NCBI GenBank assembly: GCA_963664595.2
Contig: CAXXOK010000003.1
Coordinates: forward strand, 62,001-126,000
From: CAXXOK01 sp963664595
Lineage (GTDB): Bacteria; Bacillota; Clostridia; Christensenellales; Aristaeellaceae
Reading direction: 5' to 3'
Length of the DNA: 64,000 bases
The translations under genes were made by a program, and so were the position numbers. The stretch's first letter is position 1. Each line of letters begins with the position of its first letter. A model generated the notes under the pieces. It was given only the letters and a program-made list of their open reading frames with translations, had not been told where the DNA came from and did not search any database. Shown piece after piece: positions 53,339 through 61,813 of this stretch.

Positions 53339-54162
53339 TTGTAATCATGGTAGACAGCGCCGCTGGTATATCGCGCCAGGAGGCCGAGGAGCTTGGCGCG
53401 TACTATGTGCCCATGACCTATACCTTTGGCCAGAAGCAGTATCTGGAACACTATCTGGGGGAAAACGGGCGCTTTGAAACCTATATCAACCGGGAGGATA
53501 CCCAGCGCAAAACCAGCCAGGCATCGCTGAGCGCGTTTATCAAGGCGTACGAAAAGCAGACGGCCAAGGGGCGGCAGGTGCTGTGCATCACCATTTCGTC
53601 GCGCCTATCGGGTACCTATGCCAACGCCGTGATGGCGGCGCAGGAAGTGAATGCCGACAGCATCAAGGTGCTGGACAGCCGCAACTGCGCAGGGGGTATT
53701 TATTTCCTCATCGTGCGCGCCAAGCAGCTGATCAGCGAGGGGAAAACGCTGGAGGAGATTCTGGAAATCCTGATCGAGGAACGCAAGAAGATACACAACA
53801 TCTTCACCGTGAACGATTTGACTAACCTGCGCAAATCGGGCAGGCTGGGCGTGGTGCGCCAGAGTGTGAGCACGATTTTGAACCTGCGTCCGATTTTGTA
53901 TTTGCAGCAGGGCTCCATCTATTCCGACGGCACCGCGCGCGGCAGCCACGAGCAGCTGAAAAAGCTGGTGGAAACCGTGCCCGCCGGCGTGCGCTATGTG
54001 GTCATTCACAGCCATACCGAAAACCAGTATCTGTCGCAATTGCAGGCTATGCTGCGCAGCCGCCTGGGTGACGATCTGGAGCTGCGCATGGTCAGCCTGG
54101 GGCCGGTGCTTACCATCCACCTGGGGCTTTCGTATCTGGGCGTGTGCTGGATGGACGTGTAA
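53335..54162 (+). CDS. DegV-family fatty-acid-binding protein, FakB-like
   Basis: 275 residues. VDSAAGISRQEAEELGAYYV at the N-terminus, the conserved TSQAS and CITISSRLSGTYANA in the middle, and RKSGRLG later are DegV features; the family binds a fatty acid in a closed pocket and presents it to FakA. It starts at GTG 53335 overlapping the accA stop by four bases, so it is made with the fatty acid enzymes. Its kinase partner would be encoded elsewhere; the DAK2-DegV fusion at 27.6 kb is one candidate. Confidence 0.88.
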   Translation: MIVIMVDSAAGISRQEAEELGAYYVPMTYTFGQKQYLEHYLGENGRFETYINREDTQRKTSQASLSAFIKAYEKQTAKGRQVLCITISSRLSGTYANAVMAAQEVNADSIKVLDSRNCAGGIYFLIVRAKQLISEGKTLEEILEILIEERKKIHNIFTVNDLTNLRKSGRLGVVRQSVSTILNLRPILYLQQGSIYSDGTARGSHEQLKKLVETVPAGVRYVVIHSHTENQYLSQLQAMLRSRLGDDLELRMVSLGPVLTIHLGLSYLGVCWMDV

Positions 54163-54192
54163 CCGGGAAAGAACCGATAGGGATAAAGGCAG

Positions 54193-54224
54193 AGCCGGGC
54201 GGACAATCGCCCGGCTTTCTCTTT
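54193..54224 (+). terminator. Terminator of the fatty acid operon
   Basis: AGCCGGGCG, loop GACAAT, CGCCCGGCT then TTCTCTTTAT. Confidence 0.8.
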
Positions 54225-54294
54225 ATCCCCGTAAGGCAGGGGGTTGATCCCGCGCGGTGAAAGGATTACAATTTATGGGAGGGGTGGTTTTGCA

Positions 54295-54780
54295 ATGAAA
54301 CGGGAAATACTGCTGTTGGGGAACCCTGCGTTATATCAAATCTGTGATCCGGTGCAAAAGGACGAGCTTGAGGCGCTGTCCTGCGTTGTGGAGGATCTGC
54401 ATGATACGCTTTTTGCGTACCGGGAGCGCCACCACGCGGGCCGCGCGATTGCCGCCCCGCAGATCGGCGTGCCCAAACGGCTGATCTATTTCCATGTGGA
54501 GAAACCAATGGTGTTTATCAACCCATCGCTGGAATTTGCGGATGATGAGATGATGACGGTGATGGACGACTGCATGTCCTTCCCCGGCTTGCTGGTGAAG
54601 GTGAACCGGCATACACGGTGTACTATTCACTATCTCGATCTTGATTGGAAAGAATGCTCCCTGGCACTGGAAGGCGATCTGTCGGAGCTGCTCCAGCATG
54701 AGTACGACCATCTGGATGGGATATTAGCGACCATGCGGGCGATCGATAACAAGTCTTATTTTATGAAAACAACCCCGTAG
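54295..54780 (+). CDS. Divergent peptide deformylase
   Basis: 161 residues. Motif 1 reads GRAIAAPQIG (family GxGxAAPQxG), motif 2 reads DDCMS where typical enzymes have EGCLS, and motif 3 QHEYDHLDG is intact, giving the metal ligands Cys, His, His and the catalytic Glu. It should remove formyl groups from new proteins, but the motif 2 change and short length mark it as a divergent form, perhaps a second copy. GGGAGGGG lies before the start. Confidence 0.85.
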   Translation: MKREILLLGNPALYQICDPVQKDELEALSCVVEDLHDTLFAYRERHHAGRAIAAPQIGVPKRLIYFHVEKPMVFINPSLEFADDEMMTVMDDCMSFPGLLVKVNRHTRCTIHYLDLDWKECSLALEGDLSELLQHEYDHLDGILATMRAIDNKSYFMKTTP

Positions 54781-54800
54781 CAAATTCTGCATTTATAGCC

Positions 54801-54829
54801 TTTACGCGCACGGCGCGATATGGTATGCT
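54801..54829 (+). promoter_or_regulatory. Promoter of the MFS transporter leader
   Basis: TTTACG (54801-54806) and TATGCT (54824-54829), spacer 17. Each hexamer matches consensus at four positions. Confidence 0.45.
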
Positions 54830-54863
54830 TCTGCTGCCGAAAACCGGCAGGGAGGAAATCGCT

Positions 54864-54905
54864 TTGATTCTTTGCATTGCTTCCGCTCCATGCAAGGTCT
54901 GTTGA
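54864..54905 (+). CDS. Possible 13-residue leader peptide
   Basis: TTG 54864 has a very good ribosome site (GGGAGG, about eight bases before) and encodes MILCIASAPCKVC. It ends in the loop of the first leader hairpin (54885-54924). It is too short for a function of its own and fits a ribosome-monitoring leader. Confidence 0.4.
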   Translation: MILCIASAPCKVC

Positions 54906-55063
54906 GGACGAACCCGCATGGAGCACTGGAATCAATCCATCCCTTGAAACCAGAAAGCAGGCTTCGCCTGCGCGGGCGTTCAAGCGGCTTGGGCTGACAT
55001 GACAATCGTCCCCATGGGCTTTGCATGATTTGATTTGCCATCAAATTAAAGGAGCAAAGTCTC
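54885..55063 (+). promoter_or_regulatory. Structured leader with ribosome-site sequestering hairpin
   Basis: Three hairpins: GCTCCATGC/GCATGGAGC (54885-54924); CTTGAA/TTCAAG (54943-54984) with an inner GCAGGC-TTC-GCCTGC; and GGCTTTGC (55017-55024) with GCAAAGTC (55054-55061), enclosing ATTTGAT/ATCAAAT. The last one holds the ribosome site AAAGGAG of the MFS gene in its internal loop. A second short frame, MTIVPMGFA (54999-55028), ends inside its left arm. The arrangement suits translational attenuation. Confidence 0.55.
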
Positions 55064-56410
55064 ATGTCAAAAATAAAAATTCTGGTCAAAGAGCTGCACG
55101 GCTTTTTGATTTTATGGTCTACCCAATCCTTTTCAGCGCTGGGCAGCTCGATGACGAGCTTCGCGCTGATCATCTGGGCATACCAGCAGCAGGGCTCGGC
55201 GCTGACCACGGCCATGCTCACGGTATGCAGCTACACGCCGTATGTGCTGATGAGCATTTTCGCGGGAGCGCTGAGCGACCGCTGGAATAAAAAAACCACC
55301 ATGCTGCTCAGCGACAGCTTTGCGGCGCTGTGCACGGTTGCCGCCTTTATTCTATTGCAGACGGGACAATTGAAAACTGGGCATCTGTATGTCCTGAACG
55401 CGCTCAACGGCCTGATGAACACCGTGCAGCGCCCGGCCGCCGATGTGACCATCACCCTGCTCACGCCGGAGAAGCATTATCAGAAGGCCAGCGGCATGCG
55501 GTCGTTTTCGAATTCGCTTGTCAATATCCTGACGCCCGTAGCGGCCTCGGCCCTCATGGCGCTTTCCGGGATACGGGCCGTGATCCTGTTTGATCTGTTC
55601 AGCTTTGCGGTGGCGTTTATCTCGCTGCTGTTCTTCATCCGTATCCCCGCGGCGCCCGCGGACACCGGCGGGAGGGAAACCGTGCTTTGTGCCGCCAGGG
55701 CCGGGCTTCGGTACCTGAAAAACAACCGGGGGATTCTCGACCTGATCCTGTTCCTGGCCGCCATCAACCTCACCGCTTCGGTATACAGCGCGGCGCTCCC
55801 GGCGATGCTTTTATCACGGGAGGGCGGCAGCGAGATGGCGCTGGGCATCGTAAACGCCGTTACGGGCATGGCGATGCTTGCGGGCAGCGCCATGAGCTCG
55901 GCATTGCCCGCGCCTAAAAGCAGGGTGCGCGTGATTATGAACTCGCTGTTGTTTTCCATGAGCTTTGAAAACTTTCTCCTTGCGCTTGGCCGATCCGTGC
56001 CCGTGTGGTGCGTGGGGGCGGTGACGGGATGGCTCTTTATCCCGCTGATGAACGCCAACATGGATGTGCTGCTGCGTACCCGGATTCCGGTTTCCATGCA
56101 GGGACGTGTGTTTTCGGTACGCAATACGCTGCAGTTTTTCACCATACCCATCGGTTATTTTTTGGGCGGCGTGTTTGTGGACCGGGTGTTTGAACCGTTC
56201 ATGGCGGCCCAGCCGGCGGAAGGCCTTTTGATCCGCATCTTTGGCGCGGGGAAGGGCTCGGGCGCGGCGCTGCTGTTTTTCGTGATTGCCTTTACCGGGA
56301 TCCTTACCTGCCTGATTTTCCGAAGGGACATGCATATCTGGGCGCTGGAAAAACAGCCGAAGAACAAGAACACACAGGCCGAAGGGTACACGGAGGGCTT
56401 AGGCCTGTGA
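55064..56410 (+). CDS. MFS efflux transporter
   Basis: 448 residues, twelve helices. The loop 2-3 motif reads AGALSDRWNKKTTMLLSDSF. It resembles the macrolide/multidrug branch (Mef/Bcr-like). The leader hairpin in front of it suggests that expression rises when ribosomes stall, as with antibiotic-resistance genes; the substrate is not readable. Confidence 0.87.
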   Translation: MSKIKILVKELHGFLILWSTQSFSALGSSMTSFALIIWAYQQQGSALTTAMLTVCSYTPYVLMSIFAGALSDRWNKKTTMLLSDSFAALCTVAAFILLQTGQLKTGHLYVLNALNGLMNTVQRPAADVTITLLTPEKHYQKASGMRSFSNSLVNILTPVAASALMALSGIRAVILFDLFSFAVAFISLLFFIRIPAAPADTGGRETVLCAARAGLRYLKNNRGILDLILFLAAINLTASVYSAALPAMLLSREGGSEMALGIVNAVTGMAMLAGSAMSSALPAPKSRVRVIMNSLLFSMSFENFLLALGRSVPVWCVGAVTGWLFIPLMNANMDVLLRTRIPVSMQGRVFSVRNTLQFFTIPIGYFLGGVFVDRVFEPFMAAQPAEGLLIRIFGAGKGSGAALLFFVIAFTGILTCLIFRRDMHIWALEKQPKNKNTQAEGYTEGLGL

Positions 56411-56513
56411 TATAATGGCTGCGTTTAAAACTATCTGCGAAACAGGATGTATGAGGAACCATGGCAGCAAGACGCGGAAACAACGGGGTGCAACCGGAAT
56501 CGAAAAACTACAC

Positions 56514-56543
56514 AGCCGGGCTTTCCACAGCCCGGTTGTTTTT
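56514..56543 (+). terminator. Terminator after the MFS gene
   Basis: AGCCGGGCT-TTCCAC-AGCCCGGTT followed by GTTTTTAT. Confidence 0.85.
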
Positions 56544-56612
56544 ATATACAAGAATGTAAGTTGTACAGTGGACAGGTCTGCGGTATAAAGACTGCGGGCG
56601 GAAAGGAAATCT

Positions 56613-57845
56613 ATGGGATATAACATCATTGTCGGACAAAGCGGAGGGCCTACGGCGGTGATCAACGCCACGCTGGCAGGTGTGTTTCAAAATGCGCAGC
56701 GGCGGTCGGTATCCACTGTGTATGGCATGCGCTACGGCGTCCGCGGTTTTTTGGAAGGCATAGTGGTTAACCTCGGGGATTCCATCAAGGGGCCGATGGA
56801 ATTTGAAATTCTCAAACGAACGCCGTCATCCTTTTTGGGCTCATGCCGCTATCAGCTGCCGCAGCCCTCGGAAAACGAAGCCATATACCAACAAATTTTC
56901 AAAGCGCTGAAAAGCTACGATATCAACGCTTTTCTGTATATCGGCGGCAACGACAGCATGGATACTATACTCAAACTTTCCCGGTACGGCAAAGCGGTGG
57001 GGAGCGATATCCGTTTTATCGGCATTCCCAAAACCATTGATAATGACTTGATGGAAACCGATCACACCCCCGGCTTTGGGTCCGCGGCAAAGTACATCGC
57101 GGTAACCATGAAGGAGATCATCCGCGACGCCACAGTGTACGGCACCCCCAATGTGACTATCGTGGAGATCATGGGCCGCAACACCGGCTGGCTTACCATG
57201 GCCGCGGCATTGGCGCAAGGGGACGACTGCGAGGGCGTGGATATGATTTGCCCGCCGGAGCTGCCCTTCAATGTGGAAGGCTTTACGCAGCGTGTGGCCC
57301 GTGCCCTGAAGGAAAAGCAGGACGCCGTGATCATCGCCGTATCGGAAGGCCTGAAGCTTGCCGATGGGCGCTATGTGTGTGAGCTTTCGGACGACGCCCG
57401 CTATCTGGACGCTTTCGGGCACAAAAACCTGACGGGCACTGCGCGGTACCTGTCCAACCTGGTGGCGCGGCAGCTGAAGGTGAAGACACGCTGCATCGAG
57501 CTGAGCACGTTGCAGCGGTGCGCATCGCATATCACCAGCCGGACGGATATCACGGAAGCATATCAGGTGGGTGGCGCGGGGGTGAAAGCCGCCATGGAGG
57601 GAATGACCGGGCATATGATCACCCTTCAGCGGGTATCGGATGATCCGTATCAGGCCATTTCCGGGCTGCACCCCGTGGAATATGTGGCAAACTTTGAAAA
57701 AAAGGTGCCCGGCGCCTGGATTGATTCCGAGAACCTGACCATGAAGGAAGAAGCGGTGCGCTATGTCCGTCCGCTGGTACAGGCCGAGCTGCCCGCGTTT
57801 TACATCGACGGGCTGGTGCGTCACATCAGCTTGAAATTCTGCTGA
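56613..57845 (+). CDS. Phosphofructokinase, PPi-dependent type
   Basis: 410 residues. Opens IIVGQSGGPTAVINATLAG. The phosphate-donor site is GGNDS (111-115) and the sugar site is PKTIDND (139-145); Lys in PKTIDND together with a non-Gly residue in GGxDS is the pattern of pyrophosphate-dependent enzymes rather than ATP-PFK (GGDGS, PGTIDND). It interconverts fructose 6-phosphate and fructose 1,6-bisphosphate. AAAGGAAA precedes the ATG. Confidence 0.87.
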   Translation: MGYNIIVGQSGGPTAVINATLAGVFQNAQRRSVSTVYGMRYGVRGFLEGIVVNLGDSIKGPMEFEILKRTPSSFLGSCRYQLPQPSENEAIYQQIFKALKSYDINAFLYIGGNDSMDTILKLSRYGKAVGSDIRFIGIPKTIDNDLMETDHTPGFGSAAKYIAVTMKEIIRDATVYGTPNVTIVEIMGRNTGWLTMAAALAQGDDCEGVDMICPPELPFNVEGFTQRVARALKEKQDAVIIAVSEGLKLADGRYVCELSDDARYLDAFGHKNLTGTARYLSNLVARQLKVKTRCIELSTLQRCASHITSRTDITEAYQVGGAGVKAAMEGMTGHMITLQRVSDDPYQAISGLHPVEYVANFEKKVPGAWIDSENLTMKEEAVRYVRPLVQAELPAFYIDGLVRHISLKFC

Positions 57846-57881
57846 GATTTGTAAAAAGAATAGGATATTTCGGAAAATTGT

Positions 57882-57917
57882 CGAAGGCATGCAGTATAGA
57901 AGTACGGCATGCCTTCG
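57882..57917 (+). terminator. Hairpin between phosphofructokinase and sirtuin genes
   Basis: CGAAGGCATGC ... GCATGCCTTCG with a 14-base loop and TTGCGTG after it; a weak terminator. Confidence 0.5.
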
Positions 57918-57953
57918 TTGCGTGCTGCGTATCATTTTGGGGAGGCGGCAGCC

Positions 57954-58715
57954 ATGGCAGGGGACGAACGGGGAACGGAAGAACTGCGCAGGATGATCGG
58001 ACAGAGCAGCCGGATTGTGTTTTTCGGCGGCGCGGGCATGAGCACGGAAAGCGGTTTGCCGGATTTCCGCAGCGCCCATGGGCTATACCGCCGTGCCGAG
58101 GGAAAAAGCTATGAGGAGATGCTCTCCATCGATTATTTCGAAAACCATCCCAAGGAGTTCTGGCGCTTTTACAGAGATGTTATGCTGTACCCCGACGCAA
58201 AGCCCAACGCCGGGCATTATGCCCTGGCGCGGCTGGAACGGCGGGGAAAGCTGAAAGCGGTCGTTACCCAGAACATCGACGGCCTTCATCAGGATGCGGG
58301 CAGCCAAACGGTATTCGAGCTGCACGGCACGGTGCTGCGCAACCCCTGCCTGACATGCGGAACTGTGTATGATCTGGCGTATGTGATTGGGCAGGAGGGG
58401 ACGCCCCGCTGCGTCTGCGGCGGTCTGCTGCGCCCTGATATCATGTTCTACGGTGAGCAGCTGGATAGCGGAGTGCTGGATCACGCCATCCGGGCGATTG
58501 CGGGGTGCGACCTGCTGATTGTGGGCGGAACCTCGCTGACGGTCTATCCGGCCGCAGGGCTGCTGAACTACCGCCGCGGGGCCAAATTGGTGCTGATCAA
58601 CCGGGAAGAAACCGCGTACGACCGCCAGGCGGACCTGGTGATCCATCAGAGCATTGCCCACGTGCTGGAGGATGCGGTGGGGGAGCAGGAGCAGGATCAG
58701 GACGAAGGGGAATGA
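57954..58715 (+). CDS. cobB: NAD-dependent protein deacylase (sirtuin)
   Basis: 253 residues. The NAD site GAGMSTESGLPDFR (26-39), TQNIDGLH (105-112), catalytic His124 (ELHGT) and a zinc site Cys132, 135, 153, 155 are all in place. It removes acyl groups from lysine using NAD. ATG 57954 has GGGGAGG upstream. The acidic C-terminal tail (EQEQDQDEGE) is a small addition. Confidence 0.93.
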   Translation: MAGDERGTEELRRMIGQSSRIVFFGGAGMSTESGLPDFRSAHGLYRRAEGKSYEEMLSIDYFENHPKEFWRFYRDVMLYPDAKPNAGHYALARLERRGKLKAVVTQNIDGLHQDAGSQTVFELHGTVLRNPCLTCGTVYDLAYVIGQEGTPRCVCGGLLRPDIMFYGEQLDSGVLDHAIRAIAGCDLLIVGGTSLTVYPAAGLLNYRRGAKLVLINREETAYDRQADLVIHQSIAHVLEDAVGEQEQDQDEGE

Positions 58716-59067
58716 GAAATGTGAAACAGGGAATGAGAAATGGCGAAAGAGAGCGTACAATTTCTCGATCCCATTTTGTGTTTATTTTATGAGGAGAATT
58801 GATTTCCGGTGCATAGAGTGGATTGGATATTTTGGATAAACAAAACAGGTGTACCGGGATTATCTGATGAATGGCAAGGCAATCTTGGAGTTGGTTTTAT
58901 GGAATACTTCCTTGGCTGATTCCTGTCAATTGAGGATAATACAGTATGAAGTAAACGAAGGGGAAGCGGTTTTCTGCTGTATGTGCGGCAGCGTATGATA
59001 AACAAAGGGATAAGGAATTACAGGGGATGCTTCTCCTTTGGAATCTTCTCATCTGGTCTGCATGCTG

Positions 59068-59106
59068 AAAGGGTCTGCCGCAGCGTACGGCTGCGGCAGA
59101 CCCTTT
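59068..59106. terminator. Hairpin in the sirtuin-fucU intergenic region
   Basis: AAAGGGTCTGCCGCAG ... CTGCGGCAGACCCTTT, able to serve both flanking units. The rest of 58716-59196 holds only a doubtful 43-codon frame at 58867-58998 with no ribosome site. Confidence 0.75.
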
Positions 59107-59111
59107 GGTTA

Positions 59112-59127
59112 TATTCAGCGTTTACCT
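59112..59127. repeat. Palindromic repeat end fragment (copy 4)
   Basis: TATTCAGCGTTTACCT matches the right end of the copies at 1601-1780 and 39372-39452. Only the end is present, beside a terminator. Confidence 0.4.
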
Positions 59128-59196
59128 GGCATGGATCATGAGGAACAGATATAAACCGGTTATGGCGCTATCAGTTGTCAGGGAAAACGATAGGGA

Positions 59197-59631
59197 TCAG
59201 ATAACGCCTTTTTGGAGAATGATATTGGCATACAGCGCTTTTTCGCCTGTGGCGACGACGGCGTAGGCTTTTTTACACTCGTCATAGAATGAAAACCGTT
59301 CCATATGACGGATATCCTTTTCTTCGAGCGTTTCATGCTGAAGCAGCAGGGCTTCATATTCTTTCCAGACCGGGGTTTCCACCGGATCCCCGGGCACGAC
59401 CTGCATCAGGGTTGCGGGCTGGGGCACATAGCGGTCCAGCGGGATCATTTGCAAAATGGCGTCCAGCAGTTCCGGGATTCCCAGGCCGTCACAGCGGATC
59501 ACTTGCGTGTGGGATGCATAGCTTTGCGACGGAAAATTGGCATCGGCCAACACAATCGTATCACCATGGCCCATCTCGCATAAAACCTTCAGCAAGGCGG
59601 GGGAAAGGATATACGGTACATTTTTCAGCAT
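59197..59631 (-). CDS. fucU: L-fucose mutarotase
   Basis: 144 residues of the RbsD/FucU family. MLKNVPYILSPALLKVLCEM, then GHGDTIVLADANFPS, is the FucU start with the catalytic His/Asp; EALLLQHE follows later. It interconverts alpha- and beta-L-fucose. It starts nine bases after fucI. Confidence 0.93.
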   Translation of the reverse strand: MLKNVPYILSPALLKVLCEMGHGDTIVLADANFPSQSYASHTQVIRCDGLGIPELLDAILQMIPLDRYVPQPATLMQVVPGDPVETPVWKEYEALLLQHETLEEKDIRHMERFSFYDECKKAYAVVATGEKALYANIILQKGVI

Positions 59632-59640
59632 AGGCAGTTC

Positions 59641-61434
59641 CTACCGGTACAGAGGGCCGTAGGTGCTGCAGGCGCGGAAATCCGCTCCCTCGGGATCCAT
59701 GCCGAAGGCACCCCATGATGCGGGTCGGAAGATATCGTCTTCGGGCACATTGTGCATGGCTACGGGGATGCGCAGCATGCTGCACATAGTGATCAGATCG
59801 GCGCCGATGTGGCCGTAGCTGATGGCGCCGTGATTAGCGCCCCAGGAACGCATGACCTCATAAGCGGTTTTAAAGCTGCCCTTGCCGGTGGTGCGCGGCG
59901 CGAACCAGGTGCAGGGCCATGTATAATCGGTGCGCTTCCACAGAATGTCGGAAACTTCATCGGGCAGTTTCACCGTCCAGCCTTCCGCGATCTGGATCAC
60001 GGGGCCGATCCCCTTAACCAGATTCAGGCGGATCATGGTGACGGGCATCTCTGCGTCGGTCAAAAACCGGCTGGAATACCCGCCGCCGCGGAAATATCCG
60101 TTATCCGCGGCGCACCATGTGGTGGCGGACAGCATGGAATCGATATCCTTCTGGGTAACATCATACCACGGTTTGATCAGACTGGTACCATTTTGATCAA
60201 CAGCCTGTCCGTTGGCATCCAGGCAGGCGGCGCCCGAGTTGATCAGATGGATGAAGCCGCCGGCCTGCATCGCTTTGCCTTCCAAGGTATATCCGGTGGC
60301 TTTTTTTACGGCCTCCGGGCTCCAGTAGGTGCGGACATCCGCAAAGATCTGCGCGGTGTTGGTCAGCAGCTTGCCAAACAGCATGCCCAGACCGTTTAAG
60401 ACATCGTTTTCCGTTGCCAGGATATAGGGTTCGCGTGCGCCGCTCCAGTCAAAGGAGGTGTTGAGAAGCGCTTCGGCAAAATCGCAGTTGGGATAGAAAT
60501 CGGTCCACTGCCGCTGGCCCTGAAAGCCTGCTGCGATGGCGTTGTGCCCCAGCCGTTCTTCCTCGCAATGGGCGGGGAGATTGGGATTGCCGCTCATCAG
60601 GTCCTTGATGATGCACATCATCTTGACGACAAACGCCCAGTCCTCTTCCTTTTGCTGCGGTGTTTTCTGGATGGCCGCGGGATTTTTATCGAGTCCTTCT
60701 CTGCACTTTTCACGGGTCCAGCGCAGGGCGCGTTCGAATTCCTCGTGGTCATAAATTTCCTCGGTCATGCGGCGGATGATTTCCACCTCGTCCACGCTTT
60801 CCACGCGCATGCCCAGGTATTCTTCAATAAAGGCGGGATCGATGATGGAGCCGCCGATGCCCATACAGATGGAACCGATCTGCAGATAGCTTTTCCCGCG
60901 CATCGCGGCGGCGGCAATGGCCGCGCGGCCAAAGCGGAGAAGCTTTTCCTGTACGTCGGCGGGGATTTCGGTATCGTCCGCGTTTTGTACATCATGGCCG
61001 TAGATGCTGAAGGCGGGCAGCCCTTTTTGCGCGTGGGTCGCCAAAACGCTGGCCAGGTAAACCGCGCCGGGGCGCTCCGTGCCGTTGAAACCCCAGACGC
61101 CCTTAATGGTCTTGGGATCCATATCCATAGTCTCGGCGCCGTAGCACCAGCAGGGGGTGACGGTGAGGGTGATGTCCACGCCTTCCCGGCGGAACTGATC
61201 GGCACAGGCGGCGGCTTCCGCTACACGGCCGATGGTGGTATCGGAAATAACAACCTGTACGGGCTGGCCGTCGGTATAGCGGAGGTTGTTGCGGAAAAGC
61301 TCAGCGGCCGATTTGGCCATGTTCATGGTCTGCTCTTCCAGCGAACCCCGGACGTTCAACGCGCCAATGCGCGCATCAATGGTGGGACGAATGCCGATAA
61401 TAGGGGATTTGCCGATTAAACGCTGTTTATTCAT
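59641..61434 (-). CDS. fucI: L-fucose isomerase
   Basis: 597 residues, the family length. GIRPTIDARIGALNVRGSLE at the N-terminus, CWCYGAETMDMDP and GVWGFNGTERPGAVYL in the middle, and WGANHGAISYGHIGADLITM near the end are FucI signatures. It turns L-fucose into L-fuculose with Mn2+. ATG 61434 has GAGGT upstream. It has its own promoter, so the kinase gene upstream may be separately transcribed. Confidence 0.96.
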   Translation of the reverse strand: MNKQRLIGKSPIIGIRPTIDARIGALNVRGSLEEQTMNMAKSAAELFRNNLRYTDGQPVQVVISDTTIGRVAEAAACADQFRREGVDITLTVTPCWCYGAETMDMDPKTIKGVWGFNGTERPGAVYLASVLATHAQKGLPAFSIYGHDVQNADDTEIPADVQEKLLRFGRAAIAAAAMRGKSYLQIGSICMGIGGSIIDPAFIEEYLGMRVESVDEVEIIRRMTEEIYDHEEFERALRWTREKCREGLDKNPAAIQKTPQQKEEDWAFVVKMMCIIKDLMSGNPNLPAHCEEERLGHNAIAAGFQGQRQWTDFYPNCDFAEALLNTSFDWSGAREPYILATENDVLNGLGMLFGKLLTNTAQIFADVRTYWSPEAVKKATGYTLEGKAMQAGGFIHLINSGAACLDANGQAVDQNGTSLIKPWYDVTQKDIDSMLSATTWCAADNGYFRGGGYSSRFLTDAEMPVTMIRLNLVKGIGPVIQIAEGWTVKLPDEVSDILWKRTDYTWPCTWFAPRTTGKGSFKTAYEVMRSWGANHGAISYGHIGADLITMCSMLRIPVAMHNVPEDDIFRPASWGAFGMDPEGADFRACSTYGPLYR

Positions 61435-61465
61435 TTCACAATACCTCATTATTCAGTGTGACTAT

Positions 61466-61494
61466 AGTGTAGATCATTTTACAGGGAATGGCAA
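61466..61494 (-). promoter_or_regulatory. Promoter of fucI-fucU
   Basis: Minus-strand TTGCCA (61489-61494) and TACACT (61466-61471), spacer 17. An inverted repeat GTGATAT ... ATATTCAC (61503-61528) just upstream of the -35 could bind a regulator. No gene is seen in 61529-61813. Confidence 0.55.
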
Positions 61495-61813
61495 GCGAAA
61501 TAGTGATATAAAATAACACAATATTCACTTTATGCGGTGTGAGAATGAATGCAGGCCGAGCGAAAACGAATAGGATATACCGCAACAAATATCTGAATAA
61601 GCCTGAAGACAAACGAATTCTGCGGCGGATTCCGGCGGATAGTATCAAGGTATTTGTAAAATAATAGAAAAGAACCGACCATATTGTCGAAACGGATACC
61701 CGTTTGTTTTCTGGTGATTCCCTTCCGGAACCCCGGACGCAGGAGGCGAGTATTCACTATTTATGCGAACAGATATGGGGGGCTGCCGGATGCGCTGAGA
61801 ATGGAACACCGGC

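Noticed and set aside
58867..58998. 43-codon frame ending FCCMCGSV in the sirtuin-fucU gap
   Set aside because: No ribosome site, no promoter and no known family; listed only in the intergenic note.
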